Positions 10,285 to 18,347 of a stretch of DNA of 53,204 bases are shown piece by piece; the stretch's first letter is position 1, and each line of letters begins with the position of its first letter. The notes under the pieces were generated by a model. It was not told the origin of the DNA, searched no databases, and saw nothing but the letters and a program-made list of their open reading frames with translations. This DNA is from an uncultured Anaerococcus sp. GTDB lineage: Bacteria > Bacillota > Clostridia > Tissierellales > Peptoniphilaceae. The stretch covers positions 1 to 53,204 of the forward strand of contig CALUCE010000015.1 in assembly GCA_943914475.1 (NCBI GenBank), read 5' to 3'. A program made the position numbers and the translations under genes.

Positions 10285-12669
10285 TTAACGTACACTTAGT
10301 CCCAAGTCGTCAAGGGCTTTGAGGATATTTTCCTCTAGCTTGACTATATCTTTTTCCTTAAGTGTTTTTTCATCTGACCTGTAGAAAATCTTGTAGGCTA
10401 TGGATTTTTTATCCTTGGCTATTTGGTTACCTGTGTAGATATCAAATAGTTCAATCTTTTTAACCAAGCCTTGGCCATGATCTTCTATGGTCTTTTCTAT
10501 AAGGGCTGATTCTAAATCCCTGTCACATACAAAGGCGTAGTCTCTTTCTATGGCTGGGAACTTGCCTATAGGTTTGTACTTAACTTGGTCTATCCTCTTA
10601 TCAAGGATTTGTGATAGGTTAAGTTCCAAAATAAAGGCTTCCTTGTCTATATCATACTCGTCCATAGCATAGTAAGAAACTTGTCCCATGATACCAACCT
10701 TCTCTCCTTCTAGGTAGATATCTGCACACCTTCCTTCGTGAAGGGCATAAAAGTCTGTGTTTGCCTTAAACTCAAAGCCCACAAAGCCAGTCTTCTTCAT
10801 AGCTTTAAGGAAGAAGTCCTTAAGGTCATAGAAGGAATAATCTCCATATAGACCCATGCATAGGGCTTGGTTTTCTATAGGCAAAAGATCTTCTGATTTT
10901 TTAAAGATGGTTCCTATTTCAAAGAATTTTATATCATCTTGCTTATGCTTGATGTTTTTAGAAATTTGTTCAAGCATATTTGCCATAAGGGTAGTTCTCA
11001 TTACAGAGTAGTCTTCACCCAAAGGATTGATGATTTTTACATAGTTTCTATAGGAAGAATCTGCTGGGAAACCTAGCCTATCGTATTCTTTTGGCGAAAT
11101 GAAGGAATAGGTGGTAGCTTCTGAGAAAAGTTGACCCAAAAGATTTAATTTCAAGTCATCTTTTAATAGTCTCATAGAATCTCTCTTACCTCTTTTTAGA
11201 GTTGAAACCAATGGTTTTGACTCTACTCTTCCCATACCGTAAAGTCTTACAACTTCTTCTATAAGGTCAGCTTCTATTTCTATATCCATTCTGTGGCTAG
11301 GAACTTTGGCTCTTATGGTATCTTCGTCTATATCTTCTACTTCAAATTCCAAAAGTTCCAAGCTTTTTATGGCTTCTTCCTTGGTAAATTCTCTGCCAAT
11401 AAGAAGGTTTAGTCTTGAAATTCTTAAATCTACAAAGTTTTCAGGAGTTTCTTTTTGGCCAAGATCTATTGATCCCTTGATTACCTTGCCGGCACCAAGT
11501 TCATTTATCATGGCCATAACTCTTTTTGAAGCAAAGTCTGCATTTTCAACATGGATTCCTTTTTCAAACCTAGTTGAAGCTTCTGTTCTAAGGCCTAGAA
11601 CTTTTGAAGTTCTTCTTACTGAATCTGATGAGAAGTTTGCAGATTCCAAAAGTATGGTCTTGGTAGACTTGGTTACTTCAGAATCCAAAGATCCCATTAG
11701 TCCTGCAAGGCCTATGGCTTCCTTGCCATCTGCTATTACTAGCATTTCTTCATCAAGTTCTCTTTCTTCCCCATCTAGGGTTGTGATTTTTTCGCCTTTT
11801 TGAGCATTTCTTACTATAATTTTTTTATCGGTAAGTTTTTCTAAGTCATAGGCATGGATTGGTTGACCAGTTTCAAGCATAACAAAGTTTGTAATATCTA
11901 CTATGTTATTTATAGGTCTCATACCTGCAAGGATTAGGTAGTTTTGTAACCATTGTGGTGATTCTTCTACTGTCACATCCTTGATTACTCTGGCTGTAAA
12001 TCTATTGCAAGCATCTGATTCTACTTCTACCCCATTGGTGTAGTCATAGAGGTCTTCATCAAGGGCCTCATAGTTTGTTGAAGGGTAGGATACTTTTTTG
12101 CCAAAGGATGCTGCAGTTTCTCTTGCCATACCCAAGATTGATAGGCAGTCTGGTCTGTTTGGGGTAATTTCGTATTCTATAACCGGGGTATTGGATGAAA
12201 GAACTTCACTTGCCAAGGTCCCTGGTTTAAATTCTCCACTTAAGATGATAACTCCATCTTTTAGGTCTTTTGGTATAACAGAATCTGGATAGTCCATTTC
12301 TGAATAAGCCAAAAGCATACCTTGAGAGGTGATGCCAAAAAAGTCATGGTCTTCTATCTTTGTTCCATTATCAAGGACAGCTCCTGATTTTATAACGAAA
12401 AGATAGTCGCCTTCCTTTACATTGGTAGCTGCTGTGATGATGGTCCTATCCTCACCTTCTCCTGTGTCTATCTTTAAAACTGAAAGCTTGTCTGCTCCAG
12501 GATGTTTTTCAAGAGATTTTACATATCCCACAACTATATTTTCCATTTCTGATGTATAGAAGGAAACTGTCTCTACGTGGGATCCTGTTTCTGAAAGTCT
12601 GTCTGTTATTGTTTTTAAGGATTGGTCTACTTTAAGATATTTATCTTGCCATATTAAAGGTACTAACAT
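10285..12669 (-). CDS. pheT: Phenylalanyl-tRNA synthetase beta subunit
   Basis: 794 residues, full length for bacterial PheT. Domains in order: N-terminal tRNA-binding OB fold (about 40-150, with HPGADKLSV), B3/B4 editing domain with FTARV and NNIVDITNFVM, B5 domain, catalytic-like core with EIGTIF, and the C-terminal anticodon-binding FDX-ACB domain starting near KYKPIGKFPAIERDYAF. With PheS it forms the alpha2beta2 enzyme charging tRNA-Phe. It lies 8 nt downstream of pheS under the T-box. Confidence 0.97.
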   Translation of the reverse strand: MLVPLIWQDKYLKVDQSLKTITDRLSETGSHVETVSFYTSEMENIVVGYVKSLEKHPGADKLSVLKIDTGEGEDRTIITAATNVKEGDYLFVIKSGAVLDNGTKIEDHDFFGITSQGMLLAYSEMDYPDSVIPKDLKDGVIILSGEFKPGTLASEVLSSNTPVIEYEITPNRPDCLSILGMARETAASFGKKVSYPSTNYEALDEDLYDYTNGVEVESDACNRFTARVIKDVTVEESPQWLQNYLILAGMRPINNIVDITNFVMLETGQPIHAYDLEKLTDKKIIVRNAQKGEKITTLDGEERELDEEMLVIADGKEAIGLAGLMGSLDSEVTKSTKTILLESANFSSDSVRRTSKVLGLRTEASTRFEKGIHVENADFASKRVMAMINELGAGKVIKGSIDLGQKETPENFVDLRISRLNLLIGREFTKEEAIKSLELLEFEVEDIDEDTIRAKVPSHRMDIEIEADLIEEVVRLYGMGRVESKPLVSTLKRGKRDSMRLLKDDLKLNLLGQLFSEATTYSFISPKEYDRLGFPADSSYRNYVKIINPLGEDYSVMRTTLMANMLEQISKNIKHKQDDIKFFEIGTIFKKSEDLLPIENQALCMGLYGDYSFYDLKDFFLKAMKKTGFVGFEFKANTDFYALHEGRCADIYLEGEKVGIMGQVSYYAMDEYDIDKEAFILELNLSQILDKRIDQVKYKPIGKFPAIERDYAFVCDRDLESALIEKTIEDHGQGLVKKIELFDIYTGNQIAKDKKSIAYKIFYRSDEKTLKEKDIVKLEENILKALDDLGLSVR

Positions 12670-12677
12670 ATTTCCTC

Positions 12678-13700
12678 CTAGAATTGCTCAATGAATCTTT
12701 TGTCGTTGTCATAAAGAAGTCTGATATTGTCAAGTCCATACTTAACCATGGCTATCCTATCAACTCCAAGTCCAAAGGCAAAACCTGTATATTTTTCACT
12801 ATCGATTCCACAGTTTTCCAAAACTTTTGGATGAACCATACCGCCTCCCAAAAGTTCCATAGACCAACCAGTGTGACCACAGGCTGGGCATCCTTCTCCT
12901 CCGCATATAGGACAGGTTACGTCTACTTCGAGGGATGGTTCTGTGAATGGGAAGTGGTGAGGACGGTAACGCATTTGGATATCATCCCCAAACATTTGCT
13001 TGATAAAGGTCTCTAGGGTGTCTTTTAAGTTTGCCATAGATACTCCCTCATCTACTACCAAACATTCTAATTGGTGGAACATTGGAGAGTGGGTGTTGTC
13101 TACTTCATCAAACCTAAATACTCTTCCTGCTGATACCATCTTTATAGGAAGTTTTCCTTCTTTCATCACCCTAATTTGCATAGGTGAAGTATGAGGACGT
13201 AAAACTACATCGTCAGTAATATAGAAGGTATCTGAAAGTGATCTTGATGGGTGGTTTTTTGGTGAGTTTAGGGCGTCAAAGACATTTTCAACTGTGTCTA
13301 TTTCTGGTCCTTCTACCACATCAAAGCCCATGTTTTGGAAGATTGACTCAAGCTCTTCCATGGTTTGGTTTATAACTGCCAAGTGGCCTTGGCCATGAGT
13401 ATCAAAGTTTGCTGTAACGTCTATTTTTTCTCTTTTTATTCTTTCTTTAAGGACCTTGGCATTTACCTCATCTATTCTTTTTGCCAAAAGTTCTTCTATG
13501 TCCTTGGAATATTCGTTGATTAGCTTACCAAAGATTGGTTTTTCTTCCTTTGGTAGTTTGGCTATGTTCCTTTTTAAAAGAGTTAGCTCACCCTTTTTTC
13601 CAAGAATTTTAACCCTGATTTGGTCAAGGGCTTGTCTGTTGTCAGCATCTTCTATCATAGAAGAGGCATTTTTCAAAAGCTCTTTTAATTTTTCTTCCAT
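12678..13700 (-). CDS. pheS: Phenylalanyl-tRNA synthetase alpha subunit
   Basis: 340 residues from the ATG at 13700, which follows GGAGGAAAC at ideal spacing. A longer reading starting at 13802 would translate the T-box terminator and is rejected. The N-terminal coiled-coil domain is followed by the class II core with HPSRSLSDTFY (motif 1 region), RPHTSPMQIR, RVFRFDEVDNTHSPMFHQ (motif 2) and GLGVDRIAM (motif 3). A cysteine cluster CPICGGEGCPACGHTGW lies before motif 3, as in many Firmicute PheS proteins. Confidence 0.97.
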   Translation of the reverse strand: MEEKLKELLKNASSMIEDADNRQALDQIRVKILGKKGELTLLKRNIAKLPKEEKPIFGKLINEYSKDIEELLAKRIDEVNAKVLKERIKREKIDVTANFDTHGQGHLAVINQTMEELESIFQNMGFDVVEGPEIDTVENVFDALNSPKNHPSRSLSDTFYITDDVVLRPHTSPMQIRVMKEGKLPIKMVSAGRVFRFDEVDNTHSPMFHQLECLVVDEGVSMANLKDTLETFIKQMFGDDIQMRYRPHHFPFTEPSLEVDVTCPICGGEGCPACGHTGWSMELLGGGMVHPKVLENCGIDSEKYTGFAFGLGVDRIAMVKYGLDNIRLLYDNDKRFIEQF

Positions 13701-13725
13701 TGTTTCCTCCAATATTTTTTCGTAT

Positions 13726-13925
13726 AAAAAAACTGTCCTAGAAAGGACAGAATTTCTGCGGTACCACCTTATTTGGTCGAAAATATCGACCCTCTCAATC
13801 ACTATAACGCGTTACCGTATCAATTACTTTATTCATATCAAACTTCACCGGTGAACCCCACCTGCCAGAACTATGAAGTCTCTCATCAACACTTCTTGCT
13901 GTTATAGGAATACAAGTGTACCTTC
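13726..13925 (-). promoter_or_regulatory. T-box leader upstream of pheS
   Basis: On the minus strand, the T-box core GGTGGTACCGCAG (13756-13768) is followed by a terminator hairpin CTGTCCT/AGGACAG (13733-13750) and seven Ts (13726-13732). A long Stem I is closed by CTATAAC / GTTATAG, about 105 nt apart (near 13907 and 13803), with an inner GACTTCA/TGAAGTT helix. This is the standard architecture by which uncharged tRNA switches the terminator to the antiterminator. Context says tRNA-Phe. By eye I could not assign an unambiguous UUC/UUU specifier codon. The element begins directly after the methyltransferase stop codon, so read-through from the infC transcript would also be under its control. 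Confidence 0.9.
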
Positions 13926-13929
13926 CGGA

Positions 13930-14667
13930 TCACAAGCTTAAATTATTCATTAAAATGGATGCTGCTATAGCAGCGTTTAGAGATTCTATCTTTCCCTTCA
14001 TAGGAATTGCTACAAAGTCATCAGCCCTTTCTTTTATAAAGTCTGACAAGCCATTTGCCTCATTTCCTATGCAAAGAATGATTTTTTCTTCTGTATTTAT
14101 CTTTCTATAGACGACTCCACCCATATCTGCCCCTATAAGTCTATAGTCCTTTCTTAAAGAGTCTATTTGATCTTTGTTAAGATTTGTAAAATTAAGTCTA
14201 AAGACTGACCCCATAGATGCACGAAGGGCTTTATCGTTGTATAGGTCCACACAATCATTAAATAAAATGATATCTGTAAAACCAAAGGCCTCGGCACTTC
14301 TTACCATGGTCCCAAGATTTCCCGGGTCTTGGATATGGTCAAGTAAAAGAATCCTTGCTGACTTTATCTCTTTGAGCTTGGGCATCTTTACTACTGCACA
14401 AACGCCTTCAGGATTTTTCATGGGAGAGATTTTGTCAAACAAGTCATTGGAGAAGACTATTTTCTCATGACTTGTTTTAAAATCTTTCATATCCTCATTT
14501 ACAAAAACAAAGTCTACATCTACATCCTTGGTAAGAAGGGGATTAGTTACCTCTTCTACTATCTTTTTGGATTCTATTACAAAAGCCTGGTACTTAGTCC
14601 TATACTTTTTTCTAGATAGTTTTTTTATATACTTGTATTTTGGGTTGGTATCGGATGATATAATCAT
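13930..14667 (-). CDS. TrmH/SpoU-family RNA 2'-O-methyltransferase
   Basis: 245 residues. An N-terminal SpoU substrate-binding domain is followed by the alpha/beta-knot SPOUT domain. The three SpoU motifs are visible: DHIQDPGNLGTMVRSAEAFG (motif 1), IGNEANGLSDF (motif 2) and IPMKGKIESLNAAIAASI (motif 3). The family uses S-adenosylmethionine to methylate a ribose 2'-OH in rRNA or tRNA; the target nucleotide cannot be read off. Its ATG overlaps the rplT stop by 1 nt, and association of this methyltransferase with infC-rpmI-rplT or pheST is common in Firmicutes. Confidence 0.93.
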   Translation of the reverse strand: MIISSDTNPKYKYIKKLSRKKYRTKYQAFVIESKKIVEEVTNPLLTKDVDVDFVFVNEDMKDFKTSHEKIVFSNDLFDKISPMKNPEGVCAVVKMPKLKEIKSARILLLDHIQDPGNLGTMVRSAEAFGFTDIILFNDCVDLYNDKALRASMGSVFRLNFTNLNKDQIDSLRKDYRLIGADMGGVVYRKINTEEKIILCIGNEANGLSDFIKERADDFVAIPMKGKIESLNAAIAASILMNNLSL

Positions 14668-15020
14668 TAAGCTGCTTTGTTAGCTAGCTCTACTAATTTT
14701 GTGAATTCTTCTGGAGAAGAAACTGCAAGCTCTGCTAACATTTTTCTGTTTATATCAATGTTTGCTTTCTTAAGGTTACCCATAAGTTTTGAGTAAGTTG
14801 TTCCATTAAGTCTTGCTGCTGCGTTGATTCTTGCTATCCAAAGTTTTCTGAAATCTCTTTTTCTGTGTTTTCTACCTACATATGAGTAAGCCAGTGATTT
14901 CATTACAGCTTGGTTGGCTGTTTTGAAAAGTAATGATTTGGAACCGTAGTATCCTTTTGCTTGTCTTAATACTTTTTTATGTCTTTTTTTAGCGTTAACT
15001 GCTCTTTTTACTCTTGCCAT
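14667..15020 (-). CDS. rplT: 50S ribosomal protein L20
   Basis: 117 residues, standard length. The highly basic N-terminus (MARVKRAVNAKKRHKKVLRQ), the AKGYYGSKS segment and KLWIARINAAARLNG identify L20, which binds 23S rRNA early in 50S assembly. L20 is also the known feedback regulator of infC operons in Firmicutes, which fits the structured leader upstream. It lies 14 nt downstream of rpmI and overlaps the methyltransferase gene. Confidence 0.98.
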   Translation of the reverse strand: MARVKRAVNAKKRHKKVLRQAKGYYGSKSLLFKTANQAVMKSLAYSYVGRKHRKRDFRKLWIARINAAARLNGTTYSKLMGNLKKANIDINRKMLAELAVSSPEEFTKLVELANKAA

Positions 15021-15034
15021 CTCTTATCTCCTTC

Positions 15035-15235
15035 TTAGTTGTGTAGTAGTTCTTTGATTCTTTTTTCGTCTGCTTTTGAAACTAAAGTTGACTTTCTAAG
15101 TCTTCTTTTTCTTGCTGGTGATTTTTTAGCTGTCAAGTGTCCCTTGTAAGCTTTATTTCTTTTTAGTTTTCCAGATCCTGTAACTTTAAATCTTTTAGCT
15201 GCAGCTCTTCTAGTCTTCATTTTATTTTTTGCCAT
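15035..15235 (-). CDS. rpmI: 50S ribosomal protein L35
   Basis: 66 residues starting MAKNKMKTRRAAAKRFK, the typical L35 N-terminus, and ending in KRIKELLHN. A longer in-frame reading begins at 15286 inside infC; the ATG at 15235 follows AGGAGAT and gives the conserved start, so it is chosen. It lies 10 nt after infC. Confidence 0.97.
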   Translation of the reverse strand: MAKNKMKTRRAAAKRFKVTGSGKLKRNKAYKGHLTAKKSPARKRRLRKSTLVSKADEKRIKELLHN

Positions 15236-15245
15236 AATTAATCTC

Positions 15246-15764
15246 CTATTTCTTTTCTTCTTCTTGCTTAGATATGAACATAACAAGTGATCTTCCTTCC
15301 ATCATAGGCTTTTTATCAACTTGCGCCACCCCATCTAAAAGTTCCATAAATTTATCCATTAGTTCATAACCTAGGTGCTTATGTCCTAATTCTCTACCTC
15401 TAAATCTACAAGAAACTTTAACCTTGTCACCATTTTTAATAAACTTTTTAGTTTGATTAGCCTTGGTGTTTAAATCGTGGTCTTCAATGTTAAGAGAGAA
15501 TCTTGTTTCCTTGAGTTGGGCATTTTTTTGATTTTTTCTGTTTTCCTTGGCCTTTTTCATAGCATCGTATTTGAACTTTCCATAGTCCATAATCTTTGCT
15601 ACTGGTGGTTTGGCGTTTGGTGACATCAAAACCAAGTCTAGATCTGCCTTATAGGCCAAATCAAGAGCTTCGCTCCTGTCAACTATTCCTAATTGGTTGC
15701 CTGCTTGATCGATTAATCTTAACTTTCTGTCTCTGATTTCTTCGTTGATTCTTAAATCCTTTAT
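15246..15764 (-). CDS. infC: Translation initiation factor IF-3, non-canonical AUA start
   Basis: IF-3 binds the 30S subunit and discriminates against wrong start codons. The shortest reading (TTG at 15659, 137 aa) lacks the first 35 residues of the N-domain. The frame stays open upstream and encodes KDLRINEEIRDRKLRLID and DQAGNQLGIVDRSEAL, the conserved IF-3 N-terminus. The only start with a proper ribosome-binding site is ATA at 15762-15764, 7 nt after GGAGG, giving 172 residues. No ATG/GTG/TTG is placed there. A rare start codon in infC is the known basis of IF-3 autoregulation in Escherichia coli (AUU). C-terminal domain: VKVSCRFRGRELGHKHLG. Confidence 0.92.
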   Translation of the reverse strand: MKDLRINEEIRDRKLRLIDQAGNQLGIVDRSEALDLAYKADLDLVLMSPNAKPPVAKIMDYGKFKYDAMKKAKENRKNQKNAQLKETRFSLNIEDHDLNTKANQTKKFIKNGDKVKVSCRFRGRELGHKHLGYELMDKFMELLDGVAQVDKKPMMEGRSLVMFISKQEEEKK

Positions 15765-15792
15765 GGTAATACCTCCGTTATGTTATTAAATG

Positions 15793-15819
15793 AAAAAAGC
15801 GAGTACACAAAGTACCCGC
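15793..15819 (-). terminator. Attenuator terminator in infC leader
   Basis: On the minus strand, GCGGGTAC / GTACTCGC (8 bp, one G-U pair) closes a TTTGT loop and is followed by six Ts and only ~28 nt of spacer before infC. It lies inside the leader, so it is an attenuator rather than an end-of-operon terminator. Confidence 0.85.
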
Positions 15820-15936
15820 ACTAATATTCTTATAGAATCTCCCTGGCTTTTTTGAACTTTTGTTTTGTCTTTATCATTCTATGTTATAAAGAACTTCCCA
15901 TCCTTCTATATCATAAAGAACTATTCTTAAGTCCGT

Positions 15937-16002
15937 TCTCTGTGATCCGAGTGGCCGCTCTCTATGAGCCGAGGGGCTACTCTCCACGAGCCGAGGGGCT
16001 AT
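15937..16002. repeat. Three tandem 22-bp hairpin units in infC leader
   Basis: Units at 15937-15958, 15959-15980 and 15981-16002, each starting TCTC and containing GAGCCGAGGGGCT (unit 1 is diverged: GATCCGAGTGGCC). In RNA, units 2 and 3 form AGCC-CCUC-GGCU mini-hairpins. A related unit, GAGCCGACGGGCT, occurs at about 26720-26732 in another intergenic repeat. Confidence 0.8.
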
Positions 16003-16063
16003 ATTAACCTACAAACTCTAGTCGGTAGGTGAGTTGGGTACTTCTTTTTGTTAATACTGTTAT

Positions 16064-16092
16064 ATAATATCCTATATTTGTCTTATTGTCAA
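16064..16092 (-). promoter_or_regulatory. Promoter of the infC operon
   Basis: Reading the minus strand: TTGACA (16087-16092), a 17-nt spacer, TATTAT (16064-16069). It predicts transcription starting near 16056. Confidence 0.85.
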
Positions 16093-16105
16093 ATATTTCT
16101 TTAAA

Positions 16106-16960
16106 TTAATCCAAAGGAAGATAACCAAAACCAAATAAACCTGGTCCTGTATTGGCTCCTAGGGTTGGGGCTATGGATGAGGTCAAAAACAATTTTGATT
16201 GGTCCATAAATTCCTTTAGTTTATCTTCTAAAATCTTTTGTCCCTTCTTGTAACCACCATTTGATATTAACATATAGTAGTCATCAAGACCATCAAGTTT
16301 TTCCTTGGCAAGTTTATAAAATTCCCTTACTACCTTTTTTTCTCCTCTGACAGTCTTTACTATATGGAAGCGTCCGTCTTCAGGCGAGCAAGTTACTATT
16401 GGCTTTATAGAAAGTAAATCTCCCACCTTTCCAAATACCTTTGGTACCCTACCTCCGCTTATAATATATTTAAAGGTATCTATGGTAAAGTATATCCAGG
16501 CTTCGGATTTTTTGGCTTCGGTCTTTGCCACAACTTCCTCAAAGGAAAGACCCTCATCTACCAAGTTTTTGGCATAGATAGCCAAAAGTCCTATGGTTAA
16601 GGCCACAGACTGTGAATCTATAACGGCAATTTCCAAACCATCATAGTCAAGTTGCATGCATAGGTTATAAAAACTTGATAGGTGTTGGGATATGGTTATG
16701 ACTATTACCTTTTCGTAGCCATCATTTTTTATCTGTTCATACTTTTCCAAAAGCTCTCCCGGTGAAGGGATAGAAGTTTTTGGCAAGTTTTCGTGTTTTA
16801 CTATCCAATCATAAAAATCTTCAGTTTTTAATTCTTCTTGCTCCTTGTAAAAATGGCCATCCAAATTTACATAAAAGGGAATCATATAAATCCCATATTC
16901 ATCAGCTAACTTGGTATCAATATCTGATCCAGAGTCAACCAGTACAGCTATTTTTTCCAT
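16106..16960 (-). CDS. DegV family protein (fatty-acid binding)
   Basis: 284 residues. DegV signature segments: VDSGSDIDTKLADEYGI at the N-terminus, KTSIPSPGELLEKYE, TISQHLSSFYN and the C-terminal THVGPG-equivalent ANTGPGLFGFGY. DegV/FakB proteins bind a fatty acid and present it to a fatty-acid kinase in Firmicutes (family knowledge). It follows the metallo-hydrolase gene by 25 nt and is probably co-transcribed. A second DegV lies at 19.7-20.6 kb; organisms with FakA usually carry several FakB proteins with different acyl preferences. Confidence 0.92.
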   Translation of the reverse strand: MEKIAVLVDSGSDIDTKLADEYGIYMIPFYVNLDGHFYKEQEELKTEDFYDWIVKHENLPKTSIPSPGELLEKYEQIKNDGYEKVIVITISQHLSSFYNLCMQLDYDGLEIAVIDSQSVALTIGLLAIYAKNLVDEGLSFEEVVAKTEAKKSEAWIYFTIDTFKYIISGGRVPKVFGKVGDLLSIKPIVTCSPEDGRFHIVKTVRGEKKVVREFYKLAKEKLDGLDDYYMLISNGGYKKGQKILEDKLKEFMDQSKLFLTSSIAPTLGANTGPGLFGFGYLPLD

Positions 16961-16985
16961 TTCTTTCTCCTGTTTTGGGCAAGGA

Positions 16986-17765
16986 TTATTGTGGGTTGAT
17001 GTCCACTATTATTTTTTGATTTGCCCCTAATATCGGTCTAAAGGTAGTGCCTGGAGTCTTTATTTCCTTGGCAAACCTTAGGGTAATATCCTCATGACCG
17101 CCTGAGTGTAGGGGGAACATTATCTGAGGTTTTACCTCATTTGCAAAGATTTCCCCACCCTTGTAGTAATTTTCCCCAAGTCTATAGTCTACTGGGAAAA
17201 ATGAAATATCAATATCGTTCTTTTTGATCTTTTCTATCTCGACCATCATTTGATTATACTCATCTTCCATGGTTTTTTCATCATTATCCGGCCATGCCCA
17301 GAAGTTTAAATCTCCAGAATGGAAGATAGAAATCCCCTCAACATAAAGAAGAATAGATATACCCAAGTCTGTTGACCCAAAGGTCTTTAGGGATATAGAA
17401 GTTCCATCATCAAAATGTATGTCCTTGTATTGGTCTTGTTTTACAAAGTAGACATTTGGGGAATTATATAGGGACTTAAGTTGGTCTATGCCCAATTTGT
17501 TGTCTTTAATATATATTATATTGTCCTCAGTTTCAAGCTTACCTATATCAGAAGATAGGATATAAGTATAAGATTCCATATTAGGAAGCTTTAAAATTTC
17601 TGAAGTATAGTGATCATGATGACCATGACTTGCAATAAAAATAACCTTCTTGTCATCAGGTATATCAAGCTTTCCTTTAAAATAATCAAATATCAAGAAA
17701 TAGTCTCCTATTTCAACTGTATAACAAGAATGGTAAATATAAGTAACTACAATCTTATCTAGCAT
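16986..17765 (-). CDS. MBL-fold metallo-hydrolase
   Basis: 259 residues. The metallo-beta-lactamase motif HxHxDH appears as ASHGHHDHYTSE near residue 47. Further metal ligands are plausible at FHSGDLNFW and at PLHSGGHED near residue 220. The fold resembles UlaG/YtnP-like hydrolases; the substrate is unknown. ATG at 17765 follows GAGGTG. It heads a two-gene minus-strand unit with DegV. Confidence 0.88.
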   Translation of the reverse strand: MLDKIVVTYIYHSCYTVEIGDYFLIFDYFKGKLDIPDDKKVIFIASHGHHDHYTSEILKLPNMESYTYILSSDIGKLETEDNIIYIKDNKLGIDQLKSLYNSPNVYFVKQDQYKDIHFDDGTSISLKTFGSTDLGISILLYVEGISIFHSGDLNFWAWPDNDEKTMEDEYNQMMVEIEKIKKNDIDISFFPVDYRLGENYYKGGEIFANEVKPQIMFPLHSGGHEDITLRFAKEIKTPGTTFRPILGANQKIIVDINPQ

Positions 17766-17867
17766 TATTTCACCTCTAATCTATTATACATTATTGATAC
17801 CCAAAGCTAAAAAGTTTAAGTGAAGATTAGAGAAAAAAAAGTAAAGTAGCCTATAAAGGAGATTATT

Positions 17868-18347
17868 ATGGCAAAAAATACAAAAACAAACGCAATGAGA
17901 CAAATAGAAAAATTTGATATAGACTATGAAGAAATAGAATACGACCTAGAAGGAGAGTTTAAGTCGGCAACAGACGTGGCCCAACAAACCCACCTGGACC
18001 CAGCCCATATGCTAAAGACCCTGGCAACCATATCCAAGGCTAAAAACATAAATATCTATGTGATACCAGCAAACGAAAGTCTTGATATGAAAAAATGTGC
18101 CAGAGTTGCAGGAGAAAAATCCATCTCCATTCTTCCAACCAAGGATTTAAAAAACAAGGTTGGCTACCAAAGAGGAGAAACCACAGCCCTTGCTATGAAA
18201 AAAGACTTCCCAGTCTTTATAGAAAAATCAGTAAAGGATTATGAATATATAGTAGTATCAGGAGGCAAAAAAGGTATATCCATAAGGCTAAATCCAAAAG
18301 ACTTTGCCAAGGCATCAAAGGGAGTATTTGAGGATCTTATCCAATGA
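17868..18347 (+). CDS. ybaK: Cys-tRNA(Pro)/Cys-tRNA(Cys) deacylase, YbaK/EbsC family
   Basis: 159 residues of the YbaK-type editing domain, a stand-alone trans-editing factor that hydrolyses misacylated Cys-tRNA-Pro. Visible family features: HLDPAHMLKTLATISK, the catalytic-lysine region, CARVAGEKSISILP, VGYQRGETTALAMKKDFPVF and a terminal GKKGISIRLNPKDF. AAAGGAGAT precedes the ATG. The stop overlaps the start of the next gene (ATGA), so the two are coupled. Confidence 0.93.
   Translation: MAKNTKTNAMRQIEKFDIDYEEIEYDLEGEFKSATDVAQQTHLDPAHMLKTLATISKAKNINIYVIPANESLDMKKCARVAGEKSISILPTKDLKNKVGYQRGETTALAMKKDFPVFIEKSVKDYEYIVVSGGKKGISIRLNPKDFAKASKGVFEDLIQ

Larger units (their letters stand above)
15765..16056 (-). 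ncRNA. infC-rpmI-rplT leader RNA (L20-leader-like)
   Basis: A ~290-nt untranslated leader between the promoter at 16.06-16.09 kb and infC. It ends in the attenuator hairpin. Near its 5' end, RNA AAGUACCC (complement of 16036-16043) is exactly complementary to GGGUACUU in the 5' arm of the attenuator (15810-15817), so a long-range antiterminator can form. It also has the three tandem 22-nt hairpin units. L20 leaders with this position and terminator logic are known in Firmicutes; I assign the class by position, not by matching the full consensus. Confidence 0.7.

Noticed and set aside
11306..11803. 165-codon plus-strand open frame
   Set aside because: Antisense to pheT, serine-rich translation typical of reversed coding sequence.
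15937..16002. CRISPR-like array
   Set aside because: Units are contiguous 22-bp repeats without spacers and no cas genes are present.
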